A stretch of 64,000 nucleotides of DNA from Salvator merianae (GCA_003586115.2 QVOM02000126.1:4126683-4190682); one strand, 5' to 3'. Counted from the stretch's first letter, positions 45,920-58,192 are shown. Notes: generated by a model from the sequence alone, not told the origin. Program-made: numbers and translations.

Positions 45920-46095
45920 ACTAACACTTTGGTCCAACTAAAATGAACGAGAAAGAATACGGAAGAATTAATCTAGAGGTTGTTAATCGTTGTGTACAAG
46001 GGGTAGTTTAGATTTTTTTTTCTTTTTCTATATTTTTTTCTGGGGACCACTAATTCTTTTGTAATAAATATATTTTAATTTTTTCAAAAACAAAA
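45920..46095 (+). mobile_element. Possible L1-like 3' end
   Basis: AT-rich with ttttgtaataaatatatttt near the end and an A-rich tail; family uncertain. Confidence 0.3.
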
Positions 46096-46556
46096 GAAAA
46101 CAAAAGTTGGACATGACTCCATGGTAACCCCCCCAAAACTACAAATTCTGCCTACTTCATAATGAATCAAGATGGCTAACAAGAATCAATAAAAATAAAG
46201 AAGTAGGAAAGGGGAAAACAACAATTCACAAATGTACATTAAAAATTAATAAAACTAAGGGTCGGCAGATGGAAGAGGTGGATCTTAAGTTGCTTCTCAG
46301 ACTGCGGCAATGACATTTTCACCTGTAAGTCAGGTGGCAACACACTGCACTCGAGGGAATTACTTAGGGCTTATATGTCAATTTGAACATCTGAAACTCT
46401 TCGGAAGATTTTGTTTCCTTGCTAACATCAAGACAGACCCCTGTCTAAATTCTAACAGAGGGATAGGTTTTTTCTCTAAATGCTTAGAACCCAACTCTGG
46501 CACTAGGGAGTGGCGACTATGCAGTCCAAGGGAATAGAGACACAAGGGAAACAGCA

Positions 46557-46735
46557 ATCCATACCAATGCAGTTCACTCAAAAGTCTCAATGGAGGGTTC
46601 CAGCATATGGATCTGTACTAATGCACTTATGTTACATTCAGTCAAAAGTCTCAATAGAGAGTTTCAGCATATGGATTCATACCAATGCAGTTATGCTACA
46701 TTCAGTCAAAAGTCTCAGTGGAGGATTCTTTTCCC
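46557..46735. repeat. Tandem repeat, about 54-64 bp unit, three copies
   Basis: The motifs accaatgcagtta and cagtcaaaagtctcaa with tttcagcatatgga recur at 46561, 46615 and 46679 with unequal spacing. Confidence 0.8.
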
Positions 46736-48715
46736 AACAGGGAGATCACAGCTTTAGACATTCTTTTCCAAAAGCAGCATAGATGTTGTAAAAATCCTTT
46801 GTAGCTTTGTAGGTATCTATGTTGTAGGAATCTTTTGTAGCTTTCCACCTGCCACACTGGTTCACTTGACAATGGAACAGATTTAAACCATAGCAATGTT
46901 GCTAAAAATGCAGAGTCCAAATAACATTAAGTAGGAGTTGGTTGTAGCGGAAAACATTTCATTAGCTCTGACAGCAACTGTAACCCTACAAGCAAGGACC
47001 AGCATGGTGCCTGCGAATTTGCTCCACTATTGACTTTGTAACTTCGCAGACAGGCTGGCTTAATTAACTAATTTGTTACATATGGCTTCCCATCTCATCA
47101 GACCCCAATTGTGCCTCTTGTCAGTTTCCATCCGAGATTTAAAGCCCGAGAAGAGCAAAATACAGGATGCTTGAGAACCCAGTCTAGAAAACTAAGCTCA
47201 TTTAGCAAGTAGCTCTATAGACTATCTATCTCACCAGTATGAGGAATATATGGGTTCAGAGCTGAAGAAAAACACACATTCTGAAATCTAGTCAGTGAGC
47301 AGTAGAAAGCCAGTGAGCAGGGGTGCCCAAACGTGGCCCTTCCAGGTGAACCTGACCTACAACTCCAGTTCAGGAACACCTGGAGATCTATCTACATGGT
47401 AGCCTTGAAAATACAACTAGCTTTGGAAAAATGAGAACATCTCTTCATCTTCCCTCTTTATTGGTCTGTCCTGGATAATAATACTGGATTCTAAACCACA
47501 GAAGCTAAATTAATGATCTGTCTAGGCATGGCCTAGAAGAGACGGCAATCTAGTTCTTCCATACAGAAGTAACCAGAAGCCTTCTGGTGCTGAAAGGTGA
47601 GCTGAGGGGAAGCGCACTTCCAAGCAATTGATGCTTGGCAACACGACTGGACAAACGCCTGCCCTTCCTTATGAAAAGAGGACTAAGCATCTAGGGCCTT
47701 GTTTCCATTCCCGTGCAGGGAGACGTCTGGGGATGGGTGTCTCCATGGAAGCACCTTCCCTCCAGGTTCTTGCGTGCTTCATCATATTCACGTCTGGTGA
47801 TGTAGGCACCTGGTGGAGCAGCAGATAGGATGCTTCTCCAAAGAGCGCAATTTTGCCTCCTTGCATCTCTAATGAATGTCATATCATGAAAAAGGAGATA
47901 TTACAACCTATGCTGCACCCACAGGTGCCCCAGAGTGGTAAATGGAAAAACAGACTATGATTGTATTTCAGTTGGTGGCTGCCATTTTGTTATTCCTGCA
48001 CGGCAATGCCCCAGGCCACTGTAGGAGAATCAAAATGGCAGCTACTAGATTACTTTCTCTCAGGAATGACATAGTGGTATCTCTCCAAATATTCCTGGAT
48101 TACAAGACTCATCAACTCTGACTGCCCTCCATATTGGCTAAAGCTGATGAGCGTTGGAATGCGTCGACATCTAGAGAGGTATGAATTTGATCCTGTCCAC
48201 AAAGCATCTTGTTCACAAAGCCTCGGTCCCATCCCAAGTGTAGACTCAAGGTTAGCATTTTAATTACAATTTTGTGCTTAAAGGTTCACTTTGAAAACAA
48301 CCCTTGTCATTTATGTCACAAGAGGGTTTCAAGGAGCTAAAGCAGAGTTGAACAGAGCTAAATATTCCTTGTAACAGGGGTCTCTCTGCTGCTATGCTTT
48401 TGGTGTATGGGGAGCTGGACTGCATCTTTAAAAAATAAAAACAAAAATCACAGGCAATATTTTGTTCAACTATTCAATTAAAAAAAAAAAGTTCCAAACT
48501 TCTTGTGGCCTGATAAACTTATGCACTGTTTATCACTAGTTGAGCACTGGCTAACAGTTGATTCAGCTGAGATTTCTTATTAATTGAAGTGTAATACGTT
48601 GCTCACACTTAAGCACTGATTGCAATCACTGCTTCTTCTTTAGATATCTGCTAAAATTTATTTATATCCTCTTTTCCTTCTAGAACCATAAGATATTATG
48701 CATCGTTCCTATTAC
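46736..48715. other. SYNE2 intron, mostly unassigned
   Basis: Contains the weak actin-like reading frame at 47691-47882 (minus). Otherwise I see nothing. Confidence 0.35.
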
Positions 48716-48724
48716 TTATTATTT

Positions 48725-48830
48725 TATTTTTATGATGACAATTCTGAGACATTAGTTTGGCTGAGTCAGTCATCAGTCCAAAGTTACCCAATGATCCTGA
48801 ATGAGGATTCAAACCTGGGCCTTTCAAAAA
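48725..48830 (-). repeat. MIR-like SINE relic
   Basis: The block agttacccaatgatcctgaat with gaggattcaaacctgggcc resembles the ancient SINE core. Confidence 0.45.
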
Positions 48831-48969
48831 CTATTTAATAGATTTCTATAGCTGCCTACAGTAAGCTTATTGTGGGTGGCTCACCATAGAAATACACACA
48901 CATACAAACACACACAGACAGTAATTAAAAATATATTGCTTCAAAAAAAATAAGATAATTTTAAACCAG

Positions 48970-49245
48970 AACAGCCAGCCAGGCCTTCTCTGTGGTGGCA
49001 CCCACCCTCTGGAATACTATCCCCTCTGTTAGTTATAGGGAGTCTACGCTATTGGGCTTTAGGTGCCAATTGAAGGCCTATCTTTTTATGCAGGCCTTTC
49101 CAGATTGAATGTTTGTTCCCTCATCCTTAATTTTAATTATGTTTTTATATAACTAATTATGATTTTAGCTGTTTTCACTCTTTGTACACCTCTTTGAGAT
49201 TGTATTTTAATGGGAAGCAGTATATAAACATTTTAAATGAATAAA
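48970..49245 (+). mobile_element. L2 LINE 3' end
   Basis: The sequence agccaggccttctctgtggt, ctggaatactatcccctc and gaggcctatctttttatg-like text is sense L2 3' sequence. Another short L2 tail lies at 49710-49797. Confidence 0.7.
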
Positions 49246-49799
49246 TAAAATGTCTACGTGCATAAACAGTTATTCATCTGGCCCGTCTCCATTTTGAGTT
49301 TCAATGTAACTCAACAGAATCAGTTACAGGACAGTCCACCAGTGTGAATCAGCTGTGAGGTCAGAAGTACCCATGTATATCATAGGATCAACATGCTGGA
49401 ATCAGCCAGTAAGGAACTGCAGAAGCACTAGTGTTTTGTCTACCTTTGCACATCATCATAACTAAGCTGGGATTGGCTAGAAGGAGAACCACAGCAACTG
49501 GAGATCTGGGCCACCCATGCAACTCATTATGAATCACAACGTGCTGGTTGCTTAACAGGAAACAGAATAGGCAGAATACTTGTGCTCCAATCAGCTGCTA
49601 GAGGAAGTTCATAAGACTGCCTGTTGTGCAAGGACAAGTTCAGGGGTTGTGTTAAGGGGAGAAGTCTCCTTTTATCGACCATGTAACTGTTTTTACCATT
49701 TTTTAAAAACTTTGTTTTTATTGTTTTTACTGCAACCCACCCTGAGACCACTGGGTACAGGGCATGATAGAAATATAAACAAACAAATAAATAAATGCA

Positions 49800-50290
49800 T
49801 ACAAGGTTGGCACCAGCTGCAACTCTCTAGGGCCCCATGCAGATGGGGGAAATACAGTGCCATGTCATCTGCACTGTGATGGGATTGCCACACGTATCTG
49901 TGGCAACCCCACCATAGTCCCACTATATCCCCCCTAAATCTCGCTATATTCCCCCCCCCCAAATCTCATTATAGCCAATTGCAGGAAACCCAGCTCCTGA
50001 AACAATGCTATAACTTACCATCTGGAGGGTGCCACCATCCTGCAAGTGCAGGGGCTGAAAAAGATGGCCGCACACGTACAGTGGTCACGATAGTGCACTA
50101 CTGGGTATTTCACCTGGCAAAATACCCAGCTGTGCATGTTACTAAAATGCAGACAGACAGTGCTGACATTGCACTGAGTAGGAAGCTAGTGATAATTCCA
50201 GAAGGGCTATACTCAAGAACATAGCTTGTTTGCAATATATTCAACCAGCATCTGGAGTGAAGCTAGGTAAGCTATTCCAGAGCCTGGAAC
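49800..50290. other. SYNE2 intron, unassigned
   Basis: Moderately GC-rich with a C run at 49950-49959. Possibly an old DNA element, but no termini could be fixed. Confidence 0.3.
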
Positions 50291-50296
50291 CGAGGC

Positions 50297-50394
50297 TCTT
50301 TCTACCCAGGGCCGGTTGTAGTCTGCACTGGCATGCAGATGGCAGGCCCCTGTTCTGGGATATAATCCAGAATAAGGCCCAGTACAGAAATACT
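50297..50394. mobile_element. Foldback MITE family C fragment
   Basis: Shares gcagatggcaggcccctgtt and ataatccagaataaggccca with 15176-15353. Confidence 0.6.
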
Positions 50395-50489
50395 CTAGCT
50401 TAATACTCAACTCACTATACCATATTTCAGTGCTGTTCAGCTTGTGGCCCTCCAAATATCCATGAACTACAACTTCCAGCATTCCTCTC

Positions 50490-50520
50490 TCTATAGATAG
50501 ATAGATAGATGAGATGAGAT
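50490..50520. repeat. (GATA)n microsatellite
   Basis: Short atagatagatagatagatga run. Confidence 0.9.
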
Positions 50521-51255
50521 GTTTATAGTGCGGTGAAAACCATACCCTAACCAGGCAATCAAAACAGACCATTTAGATTTGATAAACAAGCAGTGAAATC
50601 AATGATCGCCAATACCAGTAGCAAGTGCATCTTAACAGCCTTAAAAAGAAATATCCATTTGAGTCTGCAAACGTCTTGGGGGACAGCACATAGTAAAAGA
50701 GACAAAAAGGTCAGAAGGTATCAATAACTGGAAAGCACGGAATATAAACCTTACAAAGCCCATCTTTCATAATTTAAACAGCCAGAGGGTTGAATACACT
50801 TCCATAGAGATTACAGAAACCATATACGCCACTCCAGCCTTTGTCTAGACAGATTCCCTTATAAACCCTCCCTGCAAAAGGTAACGAATAAGGGGCTGGC
50901 ACTGCAAGCACGAATATGCAGGAGCATTACATTTCCCATTCACAGAACACAGCAGCCATCAATCTTCCCCGAAGGTGGCGAAGCAAGCAAAGCGTTAATA
51001 TTAGCCCAAAAGGAGGGGGTGCTTCCAAATGCCATTTATCCTCCTTGCTGATGGCTCACAAGTCCCCTTCCTCGTTCCGTTCTTAGCCTGTCAAAGACAA
51101 ACGCATGCATCCTGCCTGCGTATCCCTCGACTCTTGCTAGCAAGGACCGGGCCCGTTCCCCCTCCCTTCCCTGCTGCCGCACACAGACGGAATCCAGCCG
51201 TTATCAAGCGTCCTCTGCCTGTCTTGACCCTTTTGACGACAAAAAATGCACTTAC

Positions 51256-51340
51256 GGTTTATAGGAGAAAACCATTCCTCAGTTTATCAATCCAAAGCTG
51301 CGGGAACAGCATCTGGGAGAGCTGAGCTCTAGGGGAAGAG
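51256..51340 (-). CDS. SYNE2: Candidate alternative first exon for a short nesprin-2 isoform
   Basis: The minus strand has an ATG at 51275-51273 in a good Kozak setting (G at -3, G at +4). It encodes MVFSYK plus CC, then a consensus donor gtaagtg. The two leftover bases join the single leading A of exon 3 to give CC|A (proline), so the protein would continue MVFSYKP-VKKLKETF. The resulting frame (20 coding bases plus 2575 bases of exons 3-18 without DV23) is exactly 865 codons including the stop. Bases from 51340 to 51276 would be 5' UTR, with the start site estimated from the TATA-like box. A weak-context upstream ATG at 51312 opens a 17-codon out-of-frame uORF that overlaps the start. Short KASH-bearing nesprin-2 isoforms from internal promoters are known in mammals. 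I do not recognise this N-terminus, so the assignment rests on phase, splice site and position. Confidence 0.45.
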
Positions 51341-51364
51341 GAAACCCCTCCTCCTTGGATGCCC

Positions 51365-51373
51365 TATTTAATA
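51365..51373 (-). promoter_or_regulatory. TATA-like box of a candidate internal SYNE2 promoter
   Basis: On the minus strand the sequence reads TATTAAATA. It sits about 95 bases upstream of an ATG whose short exon splices in phase to SYNE2 exon 3. A start site would be expected near 51340. The assignment is inferred from motif and spacing only. Confidence 0.35.
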
Positions 51374-52019
51374 TCACTGTCCTGATGTCTCCCGTAGAAA
51401 GAGAGAAAGCAAGAAAGGAGAAGGTGGAGGAACACGGACCTTTTCCTTCTTTCTCTAAGTCCTTAGGAGCGAGGGAGAGCCTGTTTGTATATTCACATAC
51501 ACACATGCTGAATAATACTGATGAAAAAATGAATATCCCCCTTCCTTTTCACCATGGCTTTGGAAATATCAAGATTGCTATGTTATATGTCTCAGTTCTG
51601 GCACACCATCAAGTCATGCCAACATGGCTTCTGCAACTGGTATTTACGCTTGATAGTGAATGATGGCAAACATATTTTAAGATTTTCTAAACAGATTTCC
51701 CTTTTTTTAAAAAAAAACAACGATGGTTTCAGGGAGAAGGAAATCACAGGTTGAATAATTGCCAAAGCAAAATTAAGAGGTAATTAAACTTCTGCCTATG
51801 GGATTGAAGACCATGCTGGTGGGTAAAGAACCCTCTCTTTCAGTTCTGGGCACATCCATTTGTTTACCACAACAGGGTAATCTCTGTGGATTTGTGAAGC
51901 TGATATAACAATAGATCAAATAAATCTCTAAGTCATATAGATTTGTAAAGAGGTTTGCAAGACCATAATTGTTGATGAGATGTAGTAGCCATAATATCTT
52001 CCTCAAAGCTCGGCCCATT

Positions 52020-52225
52020 CTGATGCCTGGGTACCACCTCCAGGTTGGAGATACAGGCAGGATGCCTCTAAAGGCCATTTGCAGGGAGTCGAGAGCAGGT
52101 GAAGGTTTTGCCTTTGTCTTCTGCTTGAGATGTCCAGGAACAGTTGATAAGCCACTGTGTGAGACGGGATACTAGACTAGATAGGGTGTGGCCTGATCCA
52201 GCAGGGTTCCTCTTACGTTCTTATA
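52020..52225 (+). mobile_element. CR1 LINE 3' end
   Basis: Sense CR1 tail ending ccagcagggttcctcttacg then ttcttatag, the octamer-type 3' terminus. Confidence 0.85.
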
Positions 52226-52299
52226 GACAAACTCAAGGAGGACAGGTGTATTAATGGTTACTGGAATTGATGTCTAAATACTGTCTCCTGTTTGGAGAG

Positions 52300-52475
52300 G
52301 CAGGCAGGATGCCTCTAAAGGTAATTTGCAGGGAGTTGCATGCAGGTGAAGGTTTTGCCTTTGTCTTCTGCCTGAGGATGTCCAGAAGCAATTGGTGGCA
52401 CTATGTGAGAAAGGATGCTGGACTAGATAGATTGTGGTCTAATCCAGCAGGGTTCCTTTTATATTCTTATATTGC
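52300..52475 (+). mobile_element. CR1 LINE 3' end, second copy
   Basis: Sense copy about 80 bp after the previous one (aggatgcctctaaaggtaat through ccagcagggttccttttata). Confidence 0.85.
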
Positions 52476-52932
52476 TGAACTTCAGTTTCTGTCAACCCCA
52501 AAGAGCATAGCCAGCAGTCAGAGATGATGGGAGCTACAGTTGAACAACAGGCTAGGAAAAACTGAGTAAGTGTACTGCAATTTGGCCTAAGAGAGCTGGA
52601 TTTAAATCTCTGTCACAAACCTGACTGTTCTTGACCCAAACTCTATCTGAATTTGCATCAGAAGACTGTTCTGAAGAGAAAGAAATTATCTGAAGATAGG
52701 GTAAAATTAATTTTGGCTGTGATTATCTCAACAGCTCCAAGTGTAGTTTACTGGGACATTTTGAAAACCCCAAAAGCTAGAAAGAACATCAACTTACTTT
52801 CTTTAACAACAAAAAACCCACAATTTGTTTGCATGCAAGAGACTTTTCAGAAACAAACACAGGCTGCTGAGGACCACGGGCCTGTCCTGTACCCAGCTCA
52901 CTTCCCCAATTTGGATGATGTGTTACAACATT

Positions 52933-53473
52933 GGCCTTTTTGCACTGAGCTCCGTAGTCCGTTCCCAGTAGTTGGCTTCGGACCGGAGGGGTTGGAGAAC
53001 GCTGGCTGCCCTTCGCTCCCAGCCAGAGGAACGGACCCGAAGCCGACCAGCAGAGGGAACAGTTCGAATGGCAGCCGCTAGTTCCGTAACGCACTCCGTA
53101 CCATCGAGCTCAGCTTCGTAACCAGAGGGCTCCTTACGGAGCCGGAACTAGGCTGCCATGCCCAAAGGGCTATCCTGGGCACGAAGCATTGAACCGGGGT
53201 ACGAAGCTTTGGACCACGCATGTGCAGTCGCGCCAGCCACGCCCGGCCGCCATTTCAAACGCGGATGGGAGTGCAAAAGCACCGTGCCCGATCTTCACTC
53301 CATCGCGCAGGTCGGAATGAAGACAAGCTTTTACTTGTCTTGCCTTACCCAGGATCAGGTACGAATCGGGTACGATGTGGTTCGGATTGGGTGAGGTGCG
53401 CGCCCGCGGCAGTGCGAAAGCTCCGTTCCAGTGAACAAACAGGAACGTTCCACCGCTGTAGTGCAAAAAGGCC
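52933..53473. mobile_element. GC-rich non-autonomous DNA transposon
   Basis: 541 bp with 14-bp terminal inverted repeats ggcctttttgcact / agtgcaaaaaggcc, flanked by a perfect 7-bp duplication caacatt (52926-52932 and 53474-53480). The interior is rich in CpG and internal inverted motifs (ttcgtaaccagagggctcc). No intact coding frame. Confidence 0.82.
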
Positions 53474-53480
53474 CAACATT

Positions 53481-54559
53481 TAATTGCATCATCAGATCAG
53501 AAGGTTCTGATATTGTACCAAAAAATGATGTGGCATGAAGGTGGAAAATATTAAATTATCTTGGGGTCCATTCATATTTGTCTCTGTGGCAAGGGAGGCT
53601 AAAAGTAAAAAAGGATAAAAGTAAAAAATGTCTTAACTTGCTGTTTGGTATTTGAACAAAACAGGCAAAAACAGTTCCCAGTATCCATATATATATATAT
53701 TTGCATAAACCTCAAGAACGTTGAGTGACAGACTCTGGCCCTATTCATGTGTCCAAGCGTGTCTCATGCCCTGGCCACACCTAAATATGCATGGGATGGA
53801 TCAGGCACAAATGCTCAGTAGACGAATTACATACATCAGCAATGGGGCAGCATAGGGACCCATCCCAGGCTAAAGTTGTGTCCACCTGCAGTAAAAAGAA
53901 ACACCACTGAGCTGGACTAGAGACGGCTTAGAGATGGTTTGCAGGTGGGATCGTTCATATGCCAGTCTGCCCCTCCCCCCTCTCGAGACCATTCCAGGCT
54001 AGAAAAGGTGGATTAGAGATGGGATGAGAACATCACATACTTCTGTGTCCAAGGCACACTGGAGCCACTTTTTCTTGCTATGTGAAAGTGGCAATAACAC
54101 GCTTGAATCTTAAAAGGATTTCCAAGCTGTTTTGCTGTCACTGCCACCACTGCCACTGTTATTTCTTTAAAAGTGGCTGTGAAGAAGTCAGGGCCGTCTT
54201 TCCCCAGCCCTGCAGTTACAGACAGCCCAAGGATCTGCTGATTACTGGGGATGATTGCTGATCACTGATTGCTAGGAGCCCAGGGGCTGGGAATGTATCT
54301 CCCGTTGCCCTCTCATCTGAACATTCAAGCTGAATCTGCACTAATCCACACAACAGTACACAGTGCGATGGGATGGTTTTTAGCACTAGAGCCAAGAAAT
54401 CTTGTCCCAGCCAATGCTCCTGTTCCATCAAGACATGACCTTACTTTCTAAGAGGCATCCTGTTATAAATTCTGCCAGAGAGATGGAGGCCCATGCATTT
54501 TGAACACAAACTTCCTTTTGCACTTACCTCCTGCTGAACTATGGCTTATGAACAGATGT

Positions 54560-54560
<1 letters not shown>
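53481..54560. other. SYNE2 intron, unassigned
   Basis: A short (TA)n run occurs near 53687-53701. Nothing else identified. Confidence 0.35.

Positions 54561-54561
<1 letters not shown>

Positions 54562-54596
<35 letters not shown>
54562..54596. repeat. (AC)n microsatellite
   Basis: Uninterrupted ac run. Confidence 0.95.
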
Positions 54597-54599
<3 letters not shown>

Positions 54600-54784
54600 A
54601 CTATTAACTAAATTTCTATCCCATCCTTTACTTGAGGGTTTCAAGGTGAGTCAAAACTGAAATAATTCACAATTAAATGCAATTAAAACCAAAGCAATAA
54701 AAAAGAGGCAATGTAAAAAAAACAAGCCCTTCTTCCAAATTGCTTGACAACACCTGAAATGATCTTAGTTCAATTCCACAATGG

Positions 54785-54905
54785 CTGGTATTACTGGATC
54801 AGCAAAGGTACTGTGAGTCTCCCATACGCTAGTACAGTCTATGGGAGGCCCACCCCGCAGGGGGCTGTGTAAGGGGGTGGGGTCTATGGGGCAGGGCCTC
54901 CCAAA
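54785..54905. mobile_element. Foldback MITE family B fragment
   Basis: Shares the arm motifs ggctggtattactgg and gtacagtctatgggaggcc around a GC-rich centre. Confidence 0.55.
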
Positions 54906-55050
54906 ATGAAACAGAAGTAAATAAGGTTTGTTTTGCGATCAAAACAAAACACACACAAACACTTTGAGGTCTTTAATGCTGACACCTTAAACCAATGCCA
55001 ATTTGTTTTAACCACTGTTGATCTGCAACTGCAGTTTTAAGAGGGAGAAA

Positions 55051-55082
<32 letters not shown>
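55051..55082. repeat. (ATG)n microsatellite
   Basis: Uninterrupted atg trinucleotide run. Confidence 0.95.
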
Positions 55083-57760
55083 ATTAGCTAGTTGGCCTTT
55101 TGCTTTGTGGGCTGAGGGAAAAGGCCACCTGATAAAGCAGCAGAGGCTGTGCACCCATCCAACTTTTCCTTCTCCAGGCAAAAAATGGCAGTGACCTGGA
55201 CTGGCACAGTCCATTTCTAGCTGTGGGACCTAACTATCTCCTATCAGTGCAGCAGATAAGCTGGCTGGCACCTATTGGGCAAAAGGGCAGGAACAGGTGT
55301 GGCGTACATGGTCGGTGGAGGGTAGCAGAGAGGGTAGCTACAGATGCCAGCCCAGGTCCCCTTCCCACCCCTCTTCTTCTAGTGAGAGAAGGTTCTCCTT
55401 GGTTTACTGGCAGAAATAAGCATCCATGGGTGAATGCATAGGAAAGGTTGGGGAACGTCAGAACCTTCATGTTCAGAACCCCACTGCACAGACATGTGGA
55501 GTGCAACCCTGTGCATAGGTTCTCGAGTCAGCTCCCCAACTGAATTATATAAACACATAATACTTTCAGCGAATACAGTCATTCCTTGTATAACACTGTG
55601 GTTCTGTTCCAGGAAACAGTCACATTATGCAAATCGCATTAAGAGAAGCAGCATAATGCCAGATTTCTGTTGCTAGTAATTATTTTTGTAAGTTTCCCAA
55701 GGCAGTTTTGTGTTATACAAAGGATGTAGCATTTTATTGACTAGGTTACAGAAAGGACAATTTTTTATCTCTTATATGAAGATGGATATTGCAGCCATAT
55801 CTGAAAGCTAAGATTCAAAGCAGAATTACGGAACATGGCATAATAACCACAAAACAGCAACAAGTGTGATGAAGTCATTGTTTTGCCTGTGCCTTTCTGT
55901 TTTTATGTGCAGTTCATTATTTTACTGCATTGATTTTATTATTTTTACTGCAGAACCCTGAGCTGGAATTTGTTACAAGGGGCAGACTAGCAATTAGAAG
56001 CTTACATTATAAATTTTCAAAATGAGAACACAAATTAATAAAGGTCCAGATAGACAACGAAAGAGAAGTTAACAAAGTCTGTGTCTAAGTAAATGCAGTT
56101 TACGCCTGGGAACAGAAGTGTGGCTTGTGCATCTTTTCAAACTGAGTGCAAATCCAAAACAGACTCAAACAGTTGTTGACAGACTCTTTTAATCTAATAT
56201 TTAATCTAATATGCCAACACACAGCTCACCCCGAGAATCCAAAGCCCTCCAGTGTTAGAAAGCCTTTCAGCAGCATCACAGATATTCATTTCCATTTATC
56301 ATAATTAAAAACACAGCAGATGTTTGCATGTTATTATCCGACAAGCCCCCCCCCATACACTAAGTTCCCAGAATCCTTTCTGGTTAGATGCATGCCTGCT
56401 TCAGCTACTTGTCCATACAAACAATGCAACTGAGAGCTGCACAAGGCAAGCATGTACAGACACAATAGAAAGGCTAAAAGGAACCAGGCAAAAGAAGCCA
56501 TATGGCAAAGCTGAACTTGTCTCTGTGATCTAGGAGAAGCACATCAAGGGATATACGGCGATTTCATCTAATTTGTCCATCTGCTTCAATACAGTTAGTG
56601 GTTTAAGGAAGTATGCGTTGTTTACTGCACTACTGTTTTTAAAGTGGATTTCAGAACTGCTTTTGTTGCCCAAATCAGCATCTTCGGTCTGTTCACCTAT
56701 CAATCGATCTAAAGCCATTAAACTATGATCAAGACATATAATGAAGGAAATAATATGAATTTGATTAATTACACAAATTACACAATTACAAAAAAGATTG
56801 GGCCTGCCTTAGTAAAAGCAAATGCTGTGTGGAGTTTTACTGTGTTTAAAAGATAAAAAAGCAGTAGCAGATAAAGCAACCTTCTCAGGGATTAAAGAAT
56901 GTAAACTATCTGTTGTTACTACAAAATGTACCGGAATATGCTAGTTTTCATGTTGCATTGTTTTTAGTTTGACACTTAACCTAATAACATATGGACACTC
57001 TGTCTAGGTCAGTCATGCAACTTAGATAGGACAGGAACATATACCTTTTTTTTCTGGATGTATGGAATGATACTTTTGATTGGATGGAGAGCAAAGAGTG
57101 TATAAAAGCAACTACAATTTATCAGTAAACAACCGCACTTATCTCTGTGAGAGAGGTGTTGGTCCTTTTTGGCCAAAAAGTACTTTGTCTGTGTCTTTAT
57201 GTCTGAAGTTTCTTTTCTGTGAGATTTAGAGTTGCTTTCTACAGCTCCACGTTTACCTGGGCTTTGGGAATTGGCAACAAATCTACCTGCCCAGCTGATG
57301 AAGCATTTGTTTCTGAGAGACTCCCTTTCCTAATGGTAAAAGGTACCATCTGGAAGATCCAGCAGATTCAGTACTATTGTTTTCTGCATCCTGTCTTACA
57401 GTACAACCCTGACCATGTTTACTGAGATGCAAGTCCCACTGTACGCTGTGACAGTTACTCTCATGAAAGACAGGTTGAGATTGCAGGCTTCCCTTTCAAG
57501 GGTTTCAGATGGAAGGACCTGGAGACCATCTTTCTTTCCTTCTCGCTGGTTTTGAGATTCTGAAATTAAGAATGTGTCTGGGCCAGACCAGGCGATCTGG
57601 CCAAGAGTTGATCGGCAGCTGATGGTGAAGGTCAAGGGCCATAGGTCCAACTTCAGAGGCTGGGAATGAAAAGGCTGGGGCTGTTTTAGCCAGGCACCCA
57701 GAAGTTGCTCAATTCTGGGGCTCTTATCTCAGAGCTATCTCAGACAAATAACTCCCAAAG
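55083..57760. other. SYNE2 intron, unassigned
   Basis: Contains an unexplained 62-codon minus-strand frame (56530-56718). No known element recognised. Confidence 0.35.
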
Positions 57761-57761
57761 A

Positions 57762-57965
57762 ATGTAAGAGAAGCCTTGCTGGATCAGGCCACAGTCCATC
57801 TAATTCAGAATCCTGTCTCACACAGTGGCCCAACGATTGCTTTTGGGCATTCTCAAGAAGGAGGACAAAAGTGAAACCTTCACCTGCTCTCAACTACCTG
57901 CAAATAGCCTTTAGAGGCATCCTGCCTGTCTCTCAAGCCTGGAGGCTGTACCTAGGCACCCATTC
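57762..57965 (-). mobile_element. CR1 LINE 3' end
   Basis: Antisense copy from gtaagagaagccttgctgga to acctaggcacccattctat. Confidence 0.85.
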
Positions 57966-58192
57966 TATATAACAACACAAGACAAGCTCTGCTGGATCAG
58001 GCCACAATCCATCTAGTCCAGCATCCCATCTCACACAATGGTCCACCAATTGCTTCTGGACATTCTCAAGGAGAAGATGAAGGCAAATCTTCATATGCTC
58101 CCAATTCCCTGCAAATGACCTTTAAAGGCATCCTGCCTGCCTCTCCAACCTGGAGGCAGTACCTAGGCCTCCATTCTAATAGCCATTGAAAG
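57966..58192 (-). mobile_element. CR1 LINE 3' end, adjacent copy
   Basis: Second antisense copy directly after the first (ataacaacacaagacaagctc through ctaatagccattgaaagg). Confidence 0.85.

Noticed and set aside
46557..46735. CRISPR-like array
   Set aside because: Repeats are contiguous with variable unit length, not separated by unique spacers, and this is a vertebrate intron.
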